Notes: generated by a model from the sequence alone, not told the origin. Shown: positions 18,519 to 28,678, counted from the stretch's first letter. The stretch is 64,000 bases of DNA from Terribacillus saccharophilus (GCF_002272075.1 NZ_NPBJ01000003.1:310001-374000), one strand, 5' to 3'. Numbers and translations are program-made.

Positions 18519-19439
18519 GTGGAAGCTCAAGTTACGAATGCAAAAGGGAAAATCAATATCGTCCTGAAAAACAGACAGCAGGAGACAGAACAGCTGCAAA
18601 GTGGAACTGTCAAACGCGATCTCGACCCATTCCGTCATATCGATCAGGAATTCTCCGCCTTCATCGGGATGGAAAAGCTCAAAAAAACAATCAAAGAAAT
18701 TTATGCAAATGTCCATATCAGCGGGAAACGGGAAGCAGCAGGGTTAAAACAAGAAAAACAAGTGCTTCATATGCTGTTTGAAGGCAATCCCGGTACTGGA
18801 AAAACGACGGTAGCCCGCAAGCTTGCATCCGTCTTCCACGACATGAACGTGTTGGATAAAGGTCATTTTATCGAAGCGGAAAGAGCTGATTTAGTCGGGG
18901 AATATATCGGGCATACTGCTCAGAAGACGCGGGCGCTCGTCCAGCGTGCCATGGGTGGGATCCTTTTCATAGACGAGGCTTACTCCCTGGCTCGGGGCGG
19001 AGAAAAGGACTTCGGCAAAGAAGCAATTGATACTCTTGTTAAACATATGGAAGACGCCTCTAACCGTTTCATACTTATCCTTGCCGGCTACCCCAGGGAA
19101 ATGGGGCATTTCATGAGCTTGAATCCAGGGTTGCGGTCGCGGTTTCCTATCCAACTCGAATTCCCTGATTATAAATCTGAACAGCTTATGGATATAGCAA
19201 AAGGAATGTTTTCAGAAAAAGAGTACCAACTGACCAAAGAAGCAGAATGGAAGCTCAAAGAAATCATCGTCCAGCAGAAAGCAAAACGTACAGCAGATTT
19301 TTCGAACGCCCGTTTTGTGCGGAATGTTATTGAAAAAGCCATTCGGATGCAAGCGGTTCGGCTTGTGCGGCATGACCACCATCTGTCGACCGAGGAACTG
19401 ATGAAAGTGACTGTCGCTGATTTGAACCAAGAAGAATGA
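18519..19439 (+). CDS. spoVK: Stage V sporulation protein K, CbbX-type AAA ATPase
   Basis: A 306-residue AAA+ protein of the CbbX/SpoVK type, needed for late spore maturation in B. subtilis. It has Walker A GNPGTGKTT near residue 91, the family motif GEYIGHTAQKT, Walker B GGILFIDEAYSL, and a sensor-2 helical lid with NARFVRNVIEKAI. The GTG at 18519 has GAGGGG 7 bases upstream; an in-frame GTG at 18504 is too far upstream. A second, tandem-domain member of this family lies at 52923-55175. Confidence 0.93.
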   Translation: MEAQVTNAKGKINIVLKNRQQETEQLQSGTVKRDLDPFRHIDQEFSAFIGMEKLKKTIKEIYANVHISGKREAAGLKQEKQVLHMLFEGNPGTGKTTVARKLASVFHDMNVLDKGHFIEAERADLVGEYIGHTAQKTRALVQRAMGGILFIDEAYSLARGGEKDFGKEAIDTLVKHMEDASNRFILILAGYPREMGHFMSLNPGLRSRFPIQLEFPDYKSEQLMDIAKGMFSEKEYQLTKEAEWKLKEIIVQQKAKRTADFSNARFVRNVIEKAIRMQAVRLVRHDHHLSTEELMKVTVADLNQEE

Positions 19440-19450
19440 CAGTGTGTATG

Positions 19451-19495
19451 AAAAGCTCAAGTGTGTGTAAGCACGCGTTTGAGCTTTTTTATTTT
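19451..19495 (+). terminator. spoVK terminator
   Basis: A 10-bp perfect stem (AAAAGCTCAA/TTGAGCTTTT) with an 18-base loop rich in GTGT and a T-run. Confidence 0.75.
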
Positions 19496-19578
19496 GGCAT
19501 AAACCCCATGATAACGTTATATGCGGTGTGCATAGCTCTAACTTGCTAGGGCACTATACTTAGCAAGGAGTGCAAATC

Positions 19579-21216
19579 ATGGGAAATATACTGGAATTTC
19601 TTATCAGAACGGATGTCTGGCTGGGGACGATTGTTGTAGTTCTTGTTCCAATCGGATTTACAGTGCTAAGCAACAAGTTGAAAGAGCTTCGTAAAAAGAC
19701 ACATAAACGAAAAGAGCAGCACTTCATTCAAGATTTTACACTATCACCAAAGATATCAGTAAATGTAGAACAGATAAAAGCGATTGTTGGGGACAGCTCT
19801 GATATCATTTTCCGTCAATTCAAGCTAGGGATGGATAATCGCAGCTGCAGTATTGTGCATATTGATGGATTGGTTGATCAGCATCTGTTGCAACAGTCCA
19901 TTCTTCATCCTCTTCTGAATGCGAAACAAGCGAAATCAGGGCTGAACTTTTTTAAAACAGAAAGCATAAAGGATTATCTGCTGCTTCACACGATTGAGGT
20001 CAGTGATGTGAAAGTGGTAAAAGAGACAGATAAGATTATTCGGCAGCTTCTTTCTGGTTCTGTACTGCTTTTAGTTGACGGATTGGCTGAAGTTTTCGTC
20101 CTTAGCGTGAAGAAATGGATTTTACGCGGTATGGAAGAACCGATTACTGAAACGCTTGTAAGGGGCCCTAGGATGGGTTTCATTGAAAATCTTCGTGATA
20201 ATACTGCTATGCTGCGCAGAATGACTTCCGATCCGAATTTGACCTTCGAAGATTTTGAAGTGGGAGAGAGAACGAAAAGGCAGTTGACGGTTACTTATTT
20301 GAAGGATATCGCTAACGAAAAGCTTTTAGAGGAAGTAAAAGACCGGATTAATAATTTGGATATAGATCATGCAGCTGAAACAGGTTATATTGAACAGCTG
20401 ATCGAGGATGATTATTTGTCCATTTTTCCACAAGTACAATCAACAGAGAGGCCAGATCGTGTGATGGCGGCAATTTTGGAAGGAAGAATTGCCATATTGC
20501 TCGACGGAACTCCATATGCACTCATTGTGCCGACAACGTTCTCAATGATGCTCCAGTCACCGGAGGATTATTACGAGCGCTGGATTCCAATGTCGCTTAT
20601 AAGAATGCTTCGCTATGTTGCAGCTTTTCTAAGTGTATTCCTGCCATCTTTTTATATAGCATTCGTGTCGTTTCATCAAGGATTGATACCTACAGACTTA
20701 GCGCTGGCAATAGCTGGGACAAGATTAGGGGTTCCGTTTCCGACAATTATAGAGGCACTTCTAATGGAAGTATCGATTGAATTGTTGAGGGAAGCGGGTC
20801 TCAGACTTCCGAGGCCTGTAGGGCAGACTGTAGGTTTGGTTGGTGCGCTGATCATTGGGGAAGCGGCCGTGCAGGCGGGACTAGTCAGTCCAATTATGGT
20901 CATAGTGGTTGCGGCGACAGCGATCGCTTCTTTCGTCTCTCCACAGTATGGTGCAGGTATTGCGCTAAGAGTACTCCGTTTCCTTGCCATGTTTTCCGCT
21001 GCTTTCCTGGGTTTATACGGAATCAGTTTATTCTTCTTGGCTATTTGTGTCCATACGGTTAAGCTGAGGAGTTTCGGTGTGCCGTACATAACGCCGGGCA
21101 CACTTTACAGCAAAGATGACTGGAAGGACTTTTTCCTTCGCATGCCTTTATTTACGATGAGAAAGCGACCGGCTGAATATTTTCCAAAGGATCAAATCAG
21201 AAGAAAGAAATACTAG
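19579..21216 (+). CDS. Spore germination receptor A subunit (GerA family)
   Basis: First gene of a three-gene germinant receptor operon. The 545-residue protein has a long N-terminal soluble domain (to about residue 240) followed by a membrane part with several helices. The GerABKA signature is visible in HIDGLVDQHLL, the DGLAEVFVLSVKKW segment, RGPRMGFIENLRDNTAMLRR and RLPRPVGQTVGLVGALIIGEAAVQAG. It sits in the inner spore membrane and responds to nutrients; which nutrient cannot be told from sequence. The ATG at 19579 follows AAGGAG. I looked for a SigG promoter in the 80 bases upstream and found only a weak TGCATA. Confidence 0.93.
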   Translation: MGNILEFLIRTDVWLGTIVVVLVPIGFTVLSNKLKELRKKTHKRKEQHFIQDFTLSPKISVNVEQIKAIVGDSSDIIFRQFKLGMDNRSCSIVHIDGLVDQHLLQQSILHPLLNAKQAKSGLNFFKTESIKDYLLLHTIEVSDVKVVKETDKIIRQLLSGSVLLLVDGLAEVFVLSVKKWILRGMEEPITETLVRGPRMGFIENLRDNTAMLRRMTSDPNLTFEDFEVGERTKRQLTVTYLKDIANEKLLEEVKDRINNLDIDHAAETGYIEQLIEDDYLSIFPQVQSTERPDRVMAAILEGRIAILLDGTPYALIVPTTFSMMLQSPEDYYERWIPMSLIRMLRYVAAFLSVFLPSFYIAFVSFHQGLIPTDLALAIAGTRLGVPFPTIIEALLMEVSIELLREAGLRLPRPVGQTVGLVGALIIGEAAVQAGLVSPIMVIVVAATAIASFVSPQYGAGIALRVLRFLAMFSAAFLGLYGISLFFLAICVHTVKLRSFGVPYITPGTLYSKDDWKDFFLRMPLFTMRKRPAEYFPKDQIRRKKY

Positions 21217-21228
21217 GAGCTGCAGCAC

Positions 21229-22341
21229 ATGAAAATGGGGACAACTCGAATCACAACAATGCAAATGATAACATTACTTTCCTCAACATTGATTGCTGTA
21301 GGTATCTTCACACTGCCTAGAACACTGGCGATTGAAGTAGGAACGCCGGATTTGTGGATATGTATTCTAATAGGCGGTATCTTCGGTTATCTATCCGCTC
21401 TTATCATGGTGTCTTTAAGTCTTCGCTTTAACCGGCTTACTTTTTTTGAATTTAATAAACTGATTGTAGGTAAATGGGTAGGAACAATACTTAGCGTTTG
21501 TTTTATTGGATATGCCCTTTTGATCGGTTCGTTTGAAATTCGTTCCATGGGTGAATTGACTCAGTTTTATTTGCTGGAAGAGACGCCAATTAGTGTCATT
21601 CTTATTAGTATGTACTGGGTCGCAATGTATTTGTTGGTAGGCGGCATCAATCCGATAGCACGGCTGATTGAGCTGCTGACACCTATTTGTATAATTATTT
21701 TTATACTGGTGTTTGCTCTTGGATTCAAAGTGTTTGAATTCAATAACTTGCGGCCACTGCTCGGATTAGGTGCAGCACCTGTCTTGAAAGGTCTGACGCC
21801 CACATTCCTTACTTTCAGCGGATTGGAGTTCCTGCTCGTATTCATTGCCATGATGCAGAATCCTAAAGATGCTAAAAAAGTTGCCTTTTTCGGATTAGCC
21901 ATACCAGTTTCCATTTATTTGTTCGCAGTAGTAGTCATTACTGGAGGGCTATCAGTAGAAAGGATGAAGCATCAGAAATGGCCGACATTTGCACTCATAC
22001 AAGAGTACGAATATGAAGGTATTTTGTTTGAACGTTTTGAATCGCTATTCTTAGTCGTTTGGCTGATTCAGATGTTTACAACATATGTTGTCTGTCAGTA
22101 TGTGGCGGCAAAAGGAGTTTCTACGCTTACGCGTATTTCGTATAAAAAAGCGAACTATATACTTTTAGCTGCGGTTTATATCATTTGTTTAGTCCCTAAG
22201 GATTTGAATGAGTTAGAAAAAATGGGAACAATTATTGGCTGGACTAGCTTTGTCTTCTCTTTCATTGTGCCTGGGTTACTTCTGTTGATTGCGCTTGTAA
22301 GGAGGCTGAAGCAGGATGGCGAAACAAAAGATGAAACGTAA
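21229..22341 (+). CDS. Spore germination receptor B subunit (GerAB, APC-type transporter)
   Basis: A 370-residue integral membrane protein with about ten helices, related to amino acid-polyamine-cation transporters. It is expected to hold the germinant-binding site of the receptor. It starts 12 bases after the A subunit gene and its 3' end overlaps the C subunit gene by 26 bases, so the three subunits are co-translated. Confidence 0.92.
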   Translation: MKMGTTRITTMQMITLLSSTLIAVGIFTLPRTLAIEVGTPDLWICILIGGIFGYLSALIMVSLSLRFNRLTFFEFNKLIVGKWVGTILSVCFIGYALLIGSFEIRSMGELTQFYLLEETPISVILISMYWVAMYLLVGGINPIARLIELLTPICIIIFILVFALGFKVFEFNNLRPLLGLGAAPVLKGLTPTFLTFSGLEFLLVFIAMMQNPKDAKKVAFFGLAIPVSIYLFAVVVITGGLSVERMKHQKWPTFALIQEYEYEGILFERFESLFLVVWLIQMFTTYVVCQYVAAKGVSTLTRISYKKANYILLAAVYIICLVPKDLNELEKMGTIIGWTSFVFSFIVPGLLLLIALVRRLKQDGETKDET

Positions 22342-23461
22342 CATTTTTGCATGCCTTATAGTGCTGCTTTTCCTCTCAGGCTGCTGGGACAGTTCAGATA
22401 TTGAAGATATGTCCTTTGTTATTGGCTTTGGATTCGATAGCAGTGAGAATGAAGAGACTCCTATTAAGCATACGACGCAGATTGCTGTTACAAAGAAAAA
22501 GGGGGAGCAAGCAGGGGCTCAACAAGGAAAAATGTATCAAGACATTACCGTGGAGGGAAATTCCCTGCATGATATCCTGCGCAGTATATCCCTGCAGCTG
22601 CCTTATCCAGTTTATACGGATCATCTGGCATCTATCGTAATCAATCAAGAAACGGCAGCGAGATACGATCTTTCCATTTTGCTAGACCAAATCTTACGTG
22701 ATAATGTGACGCGTCTAAGCCCGGTTGTGGTGCTAAGCAAGCAGCAAGCAAGCGACGTATTGGGTACGAATATAGAAGGGGAGATACCAAGCAGCTACAT
22801 CGGCAACATCTTTGACAATAAAACATCCACTATGAAAATGCTCCCGCCAGTTCGTGTCGGCGATATTGCTGCCAATTTATCCTCACATGTCAGTTTTGTA
22901 TTGCCGAATGTAACTAAAGAGAAAAATACTATTTTAGTGAACGGTGCAGGTGTCATAAGAGGAAAAGATAATAAACTCGTCGGTTATTTGACTGATGACG
23001 AGGTCCAAGGAATCAATTGGCTAACTGGAAAAGGGATGGGTGGCTTGCTTAATTTCAAGGATGAAAAAGATAATACAATCATTTATGAAGTGCAGCATTA
23101 TAAAACAAAGGTAGAGCCACTATACAAGGATGGCAGACTGACATTTCATGTAAAAGTAACCTCGCAGGGCTGGATATCTGAGGACTGGTCACAGTCATCT
23201 AATAATTTATCCGAACGCTATATACAGAAGCTGGAGCATTTGGCTGAAAAAAAGGTAGTCAAGTTAATGGAAGGCACGATGAAGAAGCTGCAAAATGAAT
23301 ATCAATCAGACGTTATTGAGTTTCATGACAGTTTCAGGATAAGTTATCCAAGGGATTATCAAGAGATGAAAAAAGATTGGGATAAGTATTTTGCAGATGC
23401 AGATGTGACGTATGATGCAAAGATAAAGATAATCAACACAGGAGATATGGTAAAAGATTGA
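22316..23461 (+). CDS. Spore germination receptor C subunit, lipoprotein (GerAC)
   Basis: A 381-residue lipoprotein. A short basic N-terminus and hydrophobic stretch end in the lipobox FLSGC, followed by WDSSDIEDM, a GerAC hallmark. The rest has the three-domain GerAC shape, ending in a lysine-rich segment. GGAGG lies 10 bases before the ATG, inside gerXB. Anchored on the outer face of the inner spore membrane and needed for receptor assembly. Confidence 0.92.
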   Translation: MAKQKMKRNIFACLIVLLFLSGCWDSSDIEDMSFVIGFGFDSSENEETPIKHTTQIAVTKKKGEQAGAQQGKMYQDITVEGNSLHDILRSISLQLPYPVYTDHLASIVINQETAARYDLSILLDQILRDNVTRLSPVVVLSKQQASDVLGTNIEGEIPSSYIGNIFDNKTSTMKMLPPVRVGDIAANLSSHVSFVLPNVTKEKNTILVNGAGVIRGKDNKLVGYLTDDEVQGINWLTGKGMGGLLNFKDEKDNTIIYEVQHYKTKVEPLYKDGRLTFHVKVTSQGWISEDWSQSSNNLSERYIQKLEHLAEKKVVKLMEGTMKKLQNEYQSDVIEFHDSFRISYPRDYQEMKKDWDKYFADADVTYDAKIKIINTGDMVKD

Positions 23462-23569
23462 CCATAATAACCTGTAAAAATAAGAATGAAATAGTGCGTG
23501 AAGTTGCCAGTTATACTGAATAGCTCCTATATGATGTTAACTGACAACATTTCTAACAAGATGATTTTC

Positions 23570-23600
23570 AAGCTTTCGCAGAAATGCGAAGGCTTTTTCT
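23570..23600 (+). terminator. Terminator after the germination operon
   Basis: An 11-bp stem with one wobble pair (AAGCTTTCGCA/TGCGAAGGCTT), GAAA tetraloop, then TTTTC. Confidence 0.85.
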
Positions 23601-23641
23601 TTCTATGATAGGGTATAATGACATATGGAAAGGGTGACAGT

Positions 23642-24883
23642 ATGGAACGTGTATTATTGATGGCAGTCCATCATCAGACTCAAACATTAGAGCGATTTCA
23701 ATCCTCGCTCGATGAATTAGAAGCTTTAACAAAGACAGCAGGTGGCGAAGTGGCAGGAATTGTCACGCAGAAACGGGAACGCCTGCATCCGGGTACATAT
23801 TTCGGATCAGGGAAACTAGAGGAACTTGCCGAGCTCGTTGAGCAGGAAGAGCCGCTTCTAGTCATATCCAACGACGAGTTGTCGCCAGGCCAATTGAAAA
23901 ATATCAGCAACCGGGTCGGAGTTCGGGTCATAGACCGTAGTCAGCTGATCCTTGATATATTCGCAACACGTGCACATACCCGAGAAGGTAAACTGCAGGT
24001 AGAATTGGCACAGATGCAATATTTGCTGCCTAGATTGTATGGACAAGGTACAGAAATGAGCCGGCTTGGAGCTGGTATCGGGACACGAGGACCTGGTGAG
24101 ACAAAACTTGAAACCGACAGAAGGCATATTCGCCGCCGGATCGATGAAATCAAGCAGCAGCTAAAAGCTGTCGTCTCGCACCGTTCCCGATATAGGGAGC
24201 GTCGTAAAGCGAATCAGGCTTTTCAAATTGCTTTGGTCGGTTATACGAATGCCGGTAAATCAACAATCTTCAACCGGGTGACTGGAAATGACAGTCTGGA
24301 GCAAGACCAGCTGTTCGCTACATTGGATCCGATGACACGCCGTATGCGACTTCCATCAGGTTTTCAAGCGTTACTGACAGATACAGTTGGATTTATCCAG
24401 GATCTTCCGACAGCGCTTATCGCAGCTTTTCGTTCAACACTTGAGGAAGTGACAGAAGCTGATTTCATCATCCATATGGTGAATAGTGCGCATCCAGATC
24501 ATGAACAGCAACAGGCTACTGTACTGAAACTGCTCACAGAACTTGGGGCTGATCAATTACCGATTTTGACAGTATACAATAAAGCAGATTTACTTACAGA
24601 AGATTTCATTGCCAGTGCACATCCATATATCCAGATCTCTGCGTTCAAAGAAGAAGACCGCAGACTTGTAATGGAAAAAGTGCAGGAGATGATCCAGGAA
24701 GCAAGTGAATTTTATGATACAATCGTACCTGCCTCTGGCGGCCGTCTATTAGATAAACTTGCACAGGAGACGATTTTAACAAAAAGGGAATACAACGAGG
24801 AAATGGATGTCTATGAAGTAAGTGGCTATGTATTGCCGGATCATCCGCTTTTCCATCAGTTGAAAGGGAAGAATGAAGCATGA
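23642..24883 (+). CDS. hflX: GTPase HflX
   Basis: A ribosome-associated GTPase that splits stalled 70S ribosomes, notably after heat stress. The 413-residue protein has the N-terminal HflX domain with HPGTYFGSGKLEEL, the glycine-rich GAGIGTRGPGETKLETDRR segment, and a G domain with GYTNAGKST, DTVGF and NKAD. The ATG at 23642 follows AAAGGGTGA; an in-frame ATG at 23618 lacks a site. Its stop overlaps the next start (ATGA), as in the B. subtilis ynbA-ynbB pair. Confidence 0.94.
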   Translation: MERVLLMAVHHQTQTLERFQSSLDELEALTKTAGGEVAGIVTQKRERLHPGTYFGSGKLEELAELVEQEEPLLVISNDELSPGQLKNISNRVGVRVIDRSQLILDIFATRAHTREGKLQVELAQMQYLLPRLYGQGTEMSRLGAGIGTRGPGETKLETDRRHIRRRIDEIKQQLKAVVSHRSRYRERRKANQAFQIALVGYTNAGKSTIFNRVTGNDSLEQDQLFATLDPMTRRMRLPSGFQALLTDTVGFIQDLPTALIAAFRSTLEEVTEADFIIHMVNSAHPDHEQQQATVLKLLTELGADQLPILTVYNKADLLTEDFIASAHPYIQISAFKEEDRRLVMEKVQEMIQEASEFYDTIVPASGGRLLDKLAQETILTKREYNEEMDVYEVSGYVLPDHPLFHQLKGKNEA

Positions 24884-26133
24884 TAATCGAAACAGCAAGA
24901 AGAACAGAAGAAGAAACAAGCTCCGAGCGCGCTAGAATAGACCGTATCGTGGAAGAAAATCAGAAACGGGTGATGGATGCTTTCCGCCACCAGCGGGTTA
25001 GTGACAGTCATTTCAACCCTACCACAGGATATGGCTATGATGACTTTGGACGGGAGACACTTGAACAAGTATACGCAGAAGTGTTCGGCGGAGAGGATGC
25101 CCTAGTCCGCCCGCAGATTGTTTCTGGTACACACGCGATAACTACTGCATTATTCGGCGTTTTACGTCCAGGAGATCAACTTCTATATATAACTGGCAAG
25201 CCATACGACACGCTGGAAGGTGTCATTGGAAACCGAGAAGAAGATACAGGTTCGTTAAAGGATTTCGGTGTCACATACGATGCTGTTGATTTGACAGAAG
25301 ATGGAGCAGTTGACTATCCTGCTGTGGCAGCAAAGCTTTCCGAGAAAACGAAGGTGGTGTCAATCCAGCGTTCAAAAGGATATGCCGACCGACCTTCTTT
25401 TTCTGTTGCAGAGATTGGTGAAATGATTTCTTTCGTAAAAGAGAAGTATCCAGAAGCAATCATTTTTGTTGATAACTGCTACGGGGAATTTGCTGAAACT
25501 GAGGAACCACTTCATGTTGGTGCAGATGTAATAGCAGGATCACTTATCAAGAACCCGGGTGGCGGTATTGTCCGTGCGGGAGGGTATATTGCTGGTCGAG
25601 CCGACTTAATTGAGTTGTGTGCCAACCGTTTGACTGCACCAGGTCTTGGAAAGGAGACAGGAGCATCACTTGGGATGCTGCAGGAGCTGTTCCAAGGATT
25701 CTTCCTTGCACCACACGTAGTTGGAGAAGCGTTGAAAGGAGCCATCTTTACATCACGATTTTTGGAGTTGCTTGGATTCTCCACTTCACCGAAATTCGAC
25801 AGCAAGCGTGTTGATTTAATTCAATCAGTGAACTTCCACTCAGCAGATCAAATGATTGCCTTCTGTCAGGCGATTCAGCATGCGTCACCGGTTAACGCCC
25901 ATGTGACACCGCATGCAGCTCCGATGCCCGGCTATGAGAGTGATGTCATCATGGCGGCAGGAACCTTCATTCAAGGTGCTAGCCTGGAATTGACGGCAGA
26001 TGGACCGATACGCCCGCCGTATACAGCTTTTGTCCAGGGTGGCTTGACTTATGCCCATGTGAAGCTCGCTATTATGGACGCAGCTCAGAATCTATTAGAA
26101 AAAGGCTTGATATCAACTAATCAAGCATACTAA
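24880..26133 (+). CDS. ynbB: Methionine gamma-lyase-like PLP protein YnbB
   Basis: A 417-residue fold-type I PLP protein of the family long annotated as aluminium resistance or cystathionine beta-lyase-like. Visible: the IVSGTHAI substrate/PLP region, FVDNCYGEF with the PLP-binding Asp, and the GSLIKNPGGG motif with the Schiff-base lysine. The true substrate is unproven. It overlaps hflX by four bases and precedes glnR, both as in B. subtilis. Confidence 0.9.
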   Translation: MIIETARRTEEETSSERARIDRIVEENQKRVMDAFRHQRVSDSHFNPTTGYGYDDFGRETLEQVYAEVFGGEDALVRPQIVSGTHAITTALFGVLRPGDQLLYITGKPYDTLEGVIGNREEDTGSLKDFGVTYDAVDLTEDGAVDYPAVAAKLSEKTKVVSIQRSKGYADRPSFSVAEIGEMISFVKEKYPEAIIFVDNCYGEFAETEEPLHVGADVIAGSLIKNPGGGIVRAGGYIAGRADLIELCANRLTAPGLGKETGASLGMLQELFQGFFLAPHVVGEALKGAIFTSRFLELLGFSTSPKFDSKRVDLIQSVNFHSADQMIAFCQAIQHASPVNAHVTPHAAPMPGYESDVIMAAGTFIQGASLELTADGPIRPPYTAFVQGGLTYAHVKLAIMDAAQNLLEKGLISTNQAY

Positions 26134-26142
26134 AAAATTTCA

Positions 26143-26193
26143 TGTCAACTAAGCTAACACGTGTTGACATTTAAAATTACCTACGTTTATAAT
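26143..26193 (+). promoter_or_regulatory. glnR promoter with GlnR/TnrA operator
   Basis: TGTCAACTAAGCTAACA at 26143-26159 fits the TGTNA-N7-TNACA GlnR/TnrA consensus exactly. It lies just upstream of a strong SigA promoter: TTGACA at 26164-26169, 18-base spacer, TATAAT at 26188-26193. This supports nitrogen-dependent autorepression of glnRA. The second operator found at the B. subtilis promoter is not evident. Confidence 0.85.
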
Positions 26194-26230
26194 AGACGTA
26201 GAGTACATAAGGAAAGGGGATGGACGATAA

Positions 26231-26623
26231 ATGAGTGACATAAATCGCCGATCTATGCCCTTGTTCTCTATTGGTATTGTAAAATCACTTACTGCATTAA
26301 CAGCGAGACAAATCCGTTATTATGAAGACAACGGACTGATTTTCCCAGCAAGAACAGAAGGCAATCAGCGTCTTTTCTCATTCAACGATGTGGATAGACT
26401 GCTGGAAATCAAGGAATTGATCGATAAAGGAATCAACCTTGCAGGAATCAAGCAAATGCTGCCGTACAGAGAAAAACCGACCGCAGAAATGCTTGAAACA
26501 CCGATCGAACCGGAGATCTCTGATAAAGCATTAAGACAGATGCTGCGTCAGGAACTGATGGATACCGGCCGATTGGGCAAAGCTTCGTTACGTCAGGGAG
26601 AGTTATCACGATTCTTCCATTAA
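26231..26623 (+). CDS. glnR: Nitrogen repressor GlnR
   Basis: A 130-residue MerR-family repressor. The winged-helix domain ([35 protein letters not shown]) lies in residues 15-70. The C-terminal tail, which in B. subtilis senses feedback-inhibited glutamine synthetase, is present and ends LSRFFH. It is followed 16 bases later by glnA, and an exact GlnR operator lies upstream, so the circuit is complete. Confidence 0.95.
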   Translation: MSDINRRSMPLFSIGIVKSLTALTARQIRYYEDNGLIFPARTEGNQRLFSFNDVDRLLEIKELIDKGINLAGIKQMLPYREKPTAEMLETPIEPEISDKALRQMLRQELMDTGRLGKASLRQGELSRFFH

Positions 26624-26639
26624 TAGAGGAGGAGAAAGA

Positions 26640-27974
26640 ATGGCGAAATTTACTAGAGAAGATGTAATCAAGATTATCAAGGAGGAGAACGTAAAGTTCA
26701 TTCGCTTACAGTTCACCGACTTGCTTGGCACAATTAAAAACGTGGAAATCCCGCTTAGCCAGCTGGACAAAGCATTGGATAACGAAATGATGTTCGACGG
26801 ATCTTCCATCGAAGGTTTCGTGCGCATCGAAGAGTCCGACATGAAGCTTTACCCGGACTTGGATACATTCGTAGTATTCCCTTGGACAAGCGAAAAAGGC
26901 AAAGTGGCACGTTTCATCTGTGATATCTACACTCCAGAAGGAGAGCCATTCGAAGGCTGCCCGCGTTACAACCTGAAGCGTAACATTAAAAAAATGGAAG
27001 AGCTTGGATTCAGCGCATTCAACATCGGTACAGAGCCGGAATTCTTCTTGTTCAAACTTGATGAAAAAGGCGAACCTACTTTGGAATTGAACGATAAAGG
27101 CGGATACTTCGACCTTGCACCAACTGACTTGGGTGAAACTACTCGTCGCGATATCGTATTGGAACTGGAAGAGATGGGCTTTGAAATTGAGGCTTCTCAC
27201 CACGAAGTGGCACCAGGCCAGCACGAGATTGATTTCAAATATGCTGATGCATTGAAACATGCTGATGATATCCAAACATTCAAGCTTGTAGTAAAAACAA
27301 TCGCTAGAAAACACGGTCTGCATGCAACATTCATGCCGAAACCACTATTCGGTGTGAACGGTTCTGGTATGCACTGTAACATGTCTCTATTCAAAGATGG
27401 CAAAAACGCATTCTACGATGAAAGCGGCGAGTTGAAGCTTTCTGAAACAGCTTACCAGTTCATCGCAGGTACGTTGAAGCATGCAATTAACTTCACTGCG
27501 GTTACAAACCCAACAGTTAACTCTTACAAGCGTCTTGTACCAGGTTATGAAGCACCATGCTACGTTGCATGGTCCGGTAAAAACCGTAGCCCGCTTATCC
27601 GTGTACCATCCGCTCGCGGAGCAAGCACACGTGTTGAAGTGCGCAGCGTTGATCCAGCAGCGAACCCATACTTGGCAATGAGCGTATTGCTTGCTGCAGG
27701 ACTTGACGGAATCAAGAACAACCTGGAAGCACCAGCATCCATTGACCGTAACATCTACGTGATGGACAAAGCAGAAAGAGAAAAGAATGGCGTAGCAGAT
27801 CTTCCAGCTACTCTATACGATGCTCTTGAGCAGCTTAAATCTGACGATATCATCGTCGAAGCACTAGGCGATCACCTATTCGAACACTTCATCGAAGCGA
27901 AAGAAATCGAATGGGATATGTTCCGCACGCAAGTTCACCCATGGGAACGCGAACAGTACATGGAAGACTTTTAA
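26640..27974 (+). CDS. glnA: Glutamine synthetase type I
   Basis: Makes glutamine from glutamate, ammonia and ATP. In B. subtilis the feedback-inhibited enzyme also controls TnrA and GlnR. The 444-residue protein has the beta-grasp N-terminus with the latch (FDGSSIEGF), the catalytic [15 protein letters not shown] region, NGSGMHCN and the ATP-binding [10 protein letters not shown]. It lacks the adenylylation loop insert, as in Gram-positive type I-alpha enzymes. Its last 17 codons and terminator are repeated at about 33.07 and 34.91 kb, marking this 3' end as an integration target. Confidence 0.97.
   Translation: MAKFTREDVIKIIKEENVKFIRLQFTDLLGTIKNVEIPLSQLDKALDNEMMFDGSSIEGFVRIEESDMKLYPDLDTFVVFPWTSEKGKVARFICDIYTPEGEPFEGCPRYNLKRNIKKMEELGFSAFNIGTEPEFFLFKLDEKGEPTLELNDKGGYFDLAPTDLGETTRRDIVLELEEMGFEIEASHHEVAPGQHEIDFKYADALKHADDIQTFKLVVKTIARKHGLHATFMPKPLFGVNGSGMHCNMSLFKDGKNAFYDESGELKLSETAYQFIAGTLKHAINFTAVTNPTVNSYKRLVPGYEAPCYVAWSGKNRSPLIRVPSARGASTRVEVRSVDPAANPYLAMSVLLAAGLDGIKNNLEAPASIDRNIYVMDKAEREKNGVADLPATLYDALEQLKSDDIIVEALGDHLFEHFIEAKEIEWDMFRTQVHPWEREQYMEDF
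27930..27958 (+). repeat. Attachment-like core in glnA 3' end, copy 1
   Basis: A 29-base segment, starting CAAGTTCACC and ending GCGAACAGTA, that occurs identically at 33073-33101 and with two changes at 34921-34949. In glnA it encodes QVHPWEREQ near the C-terminus. Similarity extends a few bases to the left and, with gaps, rightward through the terminator. Confidence 0.85.
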
Positions 27975-27979
27975 TTGAG

Positions 27980-28017
27980 GAAACCCCTGATACCACTGGT
28001 GTCAGGGGTTTTTCTTT
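27980..28017 (+). terminator. glnA terminator
   Basis: Long stem of AAACCCCTGAYACCA type paired with TGGTGTCAGGGGTTT, then TTCTTT. The same hairpin recurs at 33105-33143 and, altered, at 34974-35012. Confidence 0.9.
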
Positions 28018-28024
28018 AAGTTGA

Positions 28025-28420
28025 GAAAGGTATAGCAAGCACAAAACACCAAAAACCATTTTCCCTGAAGAAAGAGAAGCTAGCACTACAGCATCTTATG
28101 ACGCAATAGGTGGAGGGCGCAGCAATTCCATTACAGATCAGACAAGCAGCATAACTAAAGAGAATGCAGATGAAGCAGCTTATAGAAAAGGTTCTGCGAG
28201 AGATTGGAACGAGCAGTTGAAAGATTGCCTAAGTCGGAGAAATTCCTGATTAAAGAACGGTATATGTGTGAGGATGCGGAGTACATCACTGATTATAAAG
28301 TTTATTCCTTTGTATTTCACGCCGCCGATCTCCGAGAAGACATATGCAAAGATTGGTTGGAAAGGTTTCTATAAGCTAGCTTTAAACATGAATATTGCAG
28401 TCATTCAGAGAAATGTATAA
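28025..28420 (+). pseudogene. ArpU-type phage late regulator, truncated and frameshifted
   Basis: Three frames must be joined to read one protein. Frame 1 (from 28025) gives KHKTPKTIFPEEREASTTASY and on to AYRKGS near 28200. Frame 2 gives RLERAVERLPKSEKFLIKER and YITDYKVYSFVFH to about 28322. Frame 3 gives PPISEKTYAKIGWKGFYKLA and NMNIAVIQRNV to the stop at 28420. The motifs ERY and TDY-VY followed by S-KTY-KI are those of ArpU family regulators, which control late genes in Gram-positive phages. The 5' end is missing; a stop codon stands in frame at 28022. The gene is dead and begins only about 10 bases after the glnA terminator. Confidence 0.8.
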
Positions 28421-28678
28421 TTGACAAAAAAGCAGATATCTATATCTGCATTTTCATTATTTAAAGATCTATTTGTTCGAGATGCAATTTCAAAAATGTA
28501 GCAAGTAGCAAATCGAAGATGCATAGAATAGGTAATAATAAAAAAGTGATTAGTAATTATTCTCTGTTGAAATCAAAGCTCTACACGTGCTATATTTTGG
28601 GGGAATTGTAATACATCTGTGCATAAATTCCAACACAAGTATTACGAAGCTTATCTTTACAAATAAGGAGGGTTGGTT
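28421..28678. other. AT-rich intergenic stretch inside phage debris
   Basis: Contains a small inverted repeat, GCAGATAT-CT-ATATCTGC, at about 28431-28449, followed by ATTTTC, which may be the old terminator of the ArpU gene. No open reading frame with a ribosome site is seen until 28679. Confidence 0.4.

Noticed and set aside
19496..19578. SigG promoter for the germination operon
   Set aside because: A TGCATA element is present, but no CATACTA-like -10 lies at the right distance.
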